Source: Planctomycetota bacterium
GTDB lineage: Bacteria; Planctomycetota; PUPC01; JACPCR01
NCBI GenBank assembly: GCA_030740295.1
Contig: JASLXP010000342.1
Location: 1-8,248, forward strand
DNA: 8,248 bases
Direction: 5' to 3'
Shown here: positions 5,210 through 8,248 of the stretch, one piece after another
Layout of the letters: each line of letters starts with the position of its first letter
Position numbering within the stretch: position 1 is the stretch's first letter
Position numbers and translations under genes: made by a program
The notes under the pieces: generated by a model
What the model saw: the letters and a program-made list of their open reading frames with translations, nothing else
The model's database searches: none
What the model was told of the DNA's origin: nothing

Positions 5210-8200
5210 AATGCGACTTGGGCGATGGCGGAGGACAGGAGAGGCAGCCGACTTGTGGCGGTTACGTAATTCTCCCAATCCAGTTCGTTTTCAAACTGGT
5301 GGCGCATGGAGTCAAGCAGTCGTCGGCCTTCCAACTGGTAGAGATAGGCATAACGATTTCGCCCCAGCGCCTGCTGGCACGCGGAGAGCATGGCGTCTGC
5401 CTGCCAGCAAAGGTCTTTCATGCCGCCTTTCCTCGCCCTTTCGACGCATGGGTTGAGGTACTGGATTGCGGTTTCGAACATTTTCCTTTCATGGCAGATC
5501 ATGCCCAGGACCAGGCGGGCCTCTGTTTGAAGGACCCCATGGTGAATGCCGGCAGCGATGTCCAGAGCTATCTCAGCCTCCTTCAATGCGGCCGGCTGAG
5601 TAAACGAAAGCTGCCGCGCCAGTTCCAGACGGAGATACGATTCTTCGTACCTGAGATCATCCTGGACAGCCCTGGAGATACACCGGCCCAGTAGCTGGCG
5701 CGCTGCCCGAGGGTCCCCGATAGCCGCGATATATTTTGCCCTGAGGTATTCCACATACATCACTCTCACTTGTGCCTCATCTTCACTCATCACTTCCTCG
5801 ATCCAATCCAGGAGGGACCCAGCGCTGCCCAGGTCCCCAATAAGAAGGGACAATTCGGCTTCGACTACCCTGGTCTGCCTCAATAGTTTCGGGTCAAGCC
5901 CTTCAATCTGATGAACCCGCTCGAGAGATTCCCGGGCGGCGGCATATCGTCCCTGCTTGAGCTGGGTAAGGGCAAGGGAGCTCAAGGCATTCGCCTGTGG
6001 CACGAGAGCCTTGGCGGATCCATAGATTACCAGGGCACGCGTGTTCAGAATCTCTGATTCGTACAAATCGCCTTTGGTAAAACAGACGTTGGCGATGTTT
6101 CGGGTGGCCAGTGCGGTCTTTTGGAAGTGGCCGAAGCGCTGATAAAAATCCATGGCCTCACGGTAAAGGCATTCGGCTTCAGCATAGCGAGAGGACATAA
6201 ACGCGATATTCGCACGCTTGCTGTTCGCTCTGATCTTGCCCGTCCTGTTGCCGGCCTTGCTGTATTCATTGCGCGCCTTTTTGTACCAGTAATCTGCTTC
6301 CCGGTATTCACCCATGGCGTAGCTCGTGCTGCCCAGGTATTCGTAAACATAAGCGATAAATCCCGGATCGTTGCGTTGGCATAATGACAGATGTTCCAGG
6401 AGCCCTTCCTTTGCCTCTCTGTAATTCTCTTTCTTGATGAGGAAATGGAGTTCTGAAATCTGAAGCCGAACCATATGGACACTCTCGGGCCTATCTTTGA
6501 GGAGAGAGCGGGCCTGGGCGAACAAGGCTTCAGCCCTTTCGTGCCGCCCCTGAATCGCGTGTTTATCGGCAAGTTTGCGGAGTACGTTGCTTCGTATTTC
6601 GGGGGAGAGATTGCAGGCCAGCAGATCTTCATACATCTGGATCGCATTCTCAGATTCACCCATCCAGGATACGACCAGAGCAAAGTCCATCGCGGTCTCT
6701 GCATACAATTCCTCGCCCTCATCCATGATTTCCAGCAGGACGCGGTGCAGCCGCATCGCAGAATGATAGGCCGAAGTCTGAAATTCACGCCGAGCAGCCG
6801 GTACGCCGTATCGGATAGCCTTGTCCTTGTCACCCGCGGAGATGAAGTGCCAGGCAGTTTCCTCCAGCCGGCTCTTCTCGCTGGTTTCATTGAACTCCCC
6901 AGCCAGCCGGTGAAGGCGCCGTTTCTCCTCTTCGTCGATGGTTTCATAGACACTGAGCTGAAGCTCGCTGTGAACAAACTCGTACATCCCGGGCCCGGTA
7001 CGTGACTTAGCCAGAATGCCCTTCGAGCAGAGGACAATGCCTGCCGCCAGCGCATCGGAATATTCGATCTCGAGAATGTGCCGCATCTCCTCAATCCCGG
7101 CGGGCCGCCCAACGACCGACAGGGCCTGGATAAACGATGCCTCTGCCGGCTCAAGTCCACGTATGCGCTGGAGGATCAGTTCACGCAGACCGGATAACTC
7201 GATGGTTTCCAGGGCCGCACCCAGTTGGGACCATGCATTCGCATTCTCGGATTCGATTACCCGATCGAGAATGAGACGGAGATACAGCGGGTTCCCACCG
7301 GACTTTTGCCAGATGGAACGGGCAGCCTCGCCGTCCACCACATCGTCGTTCAGGATGCGGGAAGCCAGCCCGACCACATCATCCAGACCCAATCGATTGA
7401 GTGGGCGAACCATGCACCAGCCGCCCTGTTCGAGCTCGTTCGCAAGAACCGCGACAGATTCGTTCTCACCTTCACGCATTGAAGCGCACATGAAGATGCG
7501 TCTCCCACGCAGAGAGCGGACCACCACGCTCCAGAGGCTCAACGCCTCCCGGTCTGCGAGATGAAGATCTTCAAAAACCAGCAAAGTGGGATACTGCGAA
7601 CAAAGCTGGATCAGTCGAGAACTGATCGTATCCCACCGCTGTTGAACTGCGTCCGTTGCATTGATTAATTCCTTATGCGTCTCCTCCGGCTTTCCGTCTT
7701 CGTGGATGGCTTCATAGAAAGGGCCGTATGAATCTTTATGCTCAAAGCCGAACCTGATTTTCACGTACGCGCATCCGGCCTGCTGGGCGAGAATGCGGAA
7801 CTCTTCGAGCAACCGGCTCTTACCGATGCCCGCCTCGCCACTGAGCAACCAGCTCGAAGGAACTGCCTTCCCCGCCAGCAGCGCATCGAGTGTCTCTTCA
7901 AAATCACGAATTAGATTCTCGCGTCCGATGATGAACGGGTATGGCGGCTGAGCGGAATAAGACTGAGCCTTCTTATCCTCCTCGGTCCGAAGATTCAGAT
8001 TTGCGCAGACATCATTGAAAATCATGACACTCGAACAGCGTTCATCCATCGACCACTTGGTCATACTGGCAATCAATTCCGCCAGCGAGGCGTGCAAGCC
8101 GGCATGGGCCATTCGATCCAATTGTCCTGCAATCGAATCAGAATCAAACTTGATGTCTTCGCCAAGATAGTGCGACGCAAGAATTTCAAAAAAGACAGCT

Positions 8201-8248
8201 CCGAGCGAGTAAATGTCCGACCGGAAATCAATGATCCCTTTCTCAATC
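5206..8248 (-). CDS. Ser/Thr protein kinase - AAA_16/STAND ATPase - TPR protein (N-terminus outside window)
   Basis: The frame is open from the right edge to a TGA at 5206, 1013 visible residues. A TTG at 8121 could be taken as a start, but the reading upstream of it is clearly coding: DFRSDIYSLGAVFFEIL (visible residues 7-23) is subdomain IX of a eukaryotic-type protein kinase, and MTKWSMDERCSS (62-73) fits subdomain XI with its conserved Arg. The kinase active-site half therefore lies beyond the window. From about 106 comes an AAA_16/STAND ATPase: FIIGRE, Walker A GEAGIGKS (137-144), Walker B LLVFEDLH (222-229, Asp227), GNPLYL, and a winged-helix-like YEFVHSEL...LHRLAGEF. From about 455 to near the end are many TPR-like helix pairs of the MalT style. 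The family acts as cytoplasmic signalling kinases whose ATPase-TPR part is thought to sense ligands or partners. Here the usual following GAF-histidine kinase part is a separate gene, overlapped by ATGA. Confidence 0.92.
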   Translation of the reverse strand, partial: IEKGIIDFRSDIYSLGAVFFEILASHYLGEDIKFDSDSIAGQLDRMAHAGLHASLAELIASMTKWSMDERCSSVMIFNDVCANLNLRTEEDKKAQSYSAQPPYPFIIGRENLIRDFEETLDALLAGKAVPSSWLLSGEAGIGKSRLLEEFRILAQQAGCAYVKIRFGFEHKDSYGPFYEAIHEDGKPEETHKELINATDAVQQRWDTISSRLIQLCSQYPTLLVFEDLHLADREALSLWSVVVRSLRGRRIFMCASMREGENESVAVLANELEQGGWCMVRPLNRLGLDDVVGLASRILNDDVVDGEAARSIWQKSGGNPLYLRLILDRVIESENANAWSQLGAALETIELSGLRELILQRIRGLEPAEASFIQALSVVGRPAGIEEMRHILEIEYSDALAAGIVLCSKGILAKSRTGPGMYEFVHSELQLSVYETIDEEEKRRLHRLAGEFNETSEKSRLEETAWHFISAGDKDKAIRYGVPAARREFQTSAYHSAMRLHRVLLEIMDEGEELYAETAMDFALVVSWMGESENAIQMYEDLLACNLSPEIRSNVLRKLADKHAIQGRHERAEALFAQARSLLKDRPESVHMVRLQISELHFLIKKENYREAKEGLLEHLSLCQRNDPGFIAYVYEYLGSTSYAMGEYREADYWYKKARNEYSKAGNRTGKIRANSKRANIAFMSSRYAEAECLYREAMDFYQRFGHFQKTALATRNIANVCFTKGDLYESEILNTRALVIYGSAKALVPQANALSSLALTQLKQGRYAAARESLERVHQIEGLDPKLLRQTRVVEAELSLLIGDLGSAGSLLDWIEEVMSEDEAQVRVMYVEYLRAKYIAAIGDPRAARQLLGRCISRAVQDDLRYEESYLRLELARQLSFTQPAALKEAEIALDIAAGIHHGVLQTEARLVLGMICHERKMFETAIQYLNPCVERARKGGMKDLCWQADAMLSACQQALGRNRYAYLYQLEGRRLLDSMRHQFENELDWENYVTATSRLPLLSSAIAQVAL

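Noticed and set aside
5210..5278. 23-residue longer start for the GAF/HATPase/receiver gene
   Set aside because: It overlaps the upstream kinase gene's coding end; the ATG at 5209 gives a classic ATGA overlap and a natural N-terminus.
6045..7160. 371-codon open frame on the minus strand
   Set aside because: A shadow frame within the STAND/TPR gene; rich in R, W and S with no domain pattern.
8119..8121. TTG start for the kinase/ATPase/TPR gene
   Set aside because: The frame upstream encodes conserved protein-kinase subdomain IX (RSDIYSLG), so the gene continues past the window edge.
1..8248. CRISPR array, tRNA or rRNA, transposase
   Set aside because: No regularly spaced identical repeats, no cloverleaf or rRNA-like stretch, and no transposase motif were seen on either strand.

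Overview
The window is bacterial and moderately GC-rich, with tightly packed genes and small overlaps. Four kinds of evidence point to a large-genome environmental bacterium, most likely of the Planctomycetes-Verrucomicrobia-Chlamydiae (PVC) group and perhaps Verrucomicrobiota: a eukaryotic-type Ser/Thr kinase fused to a STAND ATPase and TPRs, a GAF-kinase-receiver protein, secreted proteins with a 'GNW-x-G-x-YG' beta module, and a degenerate 6-bp-periodic repeat (ATTACG/CTCTTN type). This placement rests on recollection of gene styles, not on any search. Every gene except one lies on the minus strand.

Left block (minus strand, read right to left, 2977 to 1): an XRE/peptidase-S24 repressor-like regulator (2300..2977); a secreted protein with an N-terminal beta module and a TPR-like C-terminus (559..about 2157); and a second secreted protein of unknown function that runs off the left edge (1..562). 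The two secreted-protein genes overlap by ATGA (559..562). The 142 bases between the regulator and the first secreted gene hold a degenerate hexamer repeat that also covers the start region of that gene, which has no ATG, GTG or TTG in the right place.

Centre: a 147-bp AT-rich divergent region (2978..3124) separates the regulator from the only plus-strand gene, a small secreted acidic protein (3125..3640). It carries several CGTATA/TATACG half-sites that look like a regulator binding region.

Right block (minus strand): a large gene entering from the right edge encodes the C-terminal lobe of a Ser/Thr protein kinase, an AAA_16/STAND ATPase module and a long TPR array (5206..8248, N-terminus outside). 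It is joined by a second ATGA overlap to a GAF / histidine-kinase ATPase / receiver protein (3665..5209). Together these look like a 'trifunctional' Ser/Thr kinase-ATPase-TPR-GAF-histidine kinase split into two translationally coupled genes, with the phosphoacceptor histidine apparently lost.

The points most worth a second look are the split hybrid kinase with a missing H-box histidine, an S24 repressor whose expected catalytic lysine is arginine, the non-canonical or repeat-disrupted start at about 2157, and a strong hairpin inside the left-edge gene.
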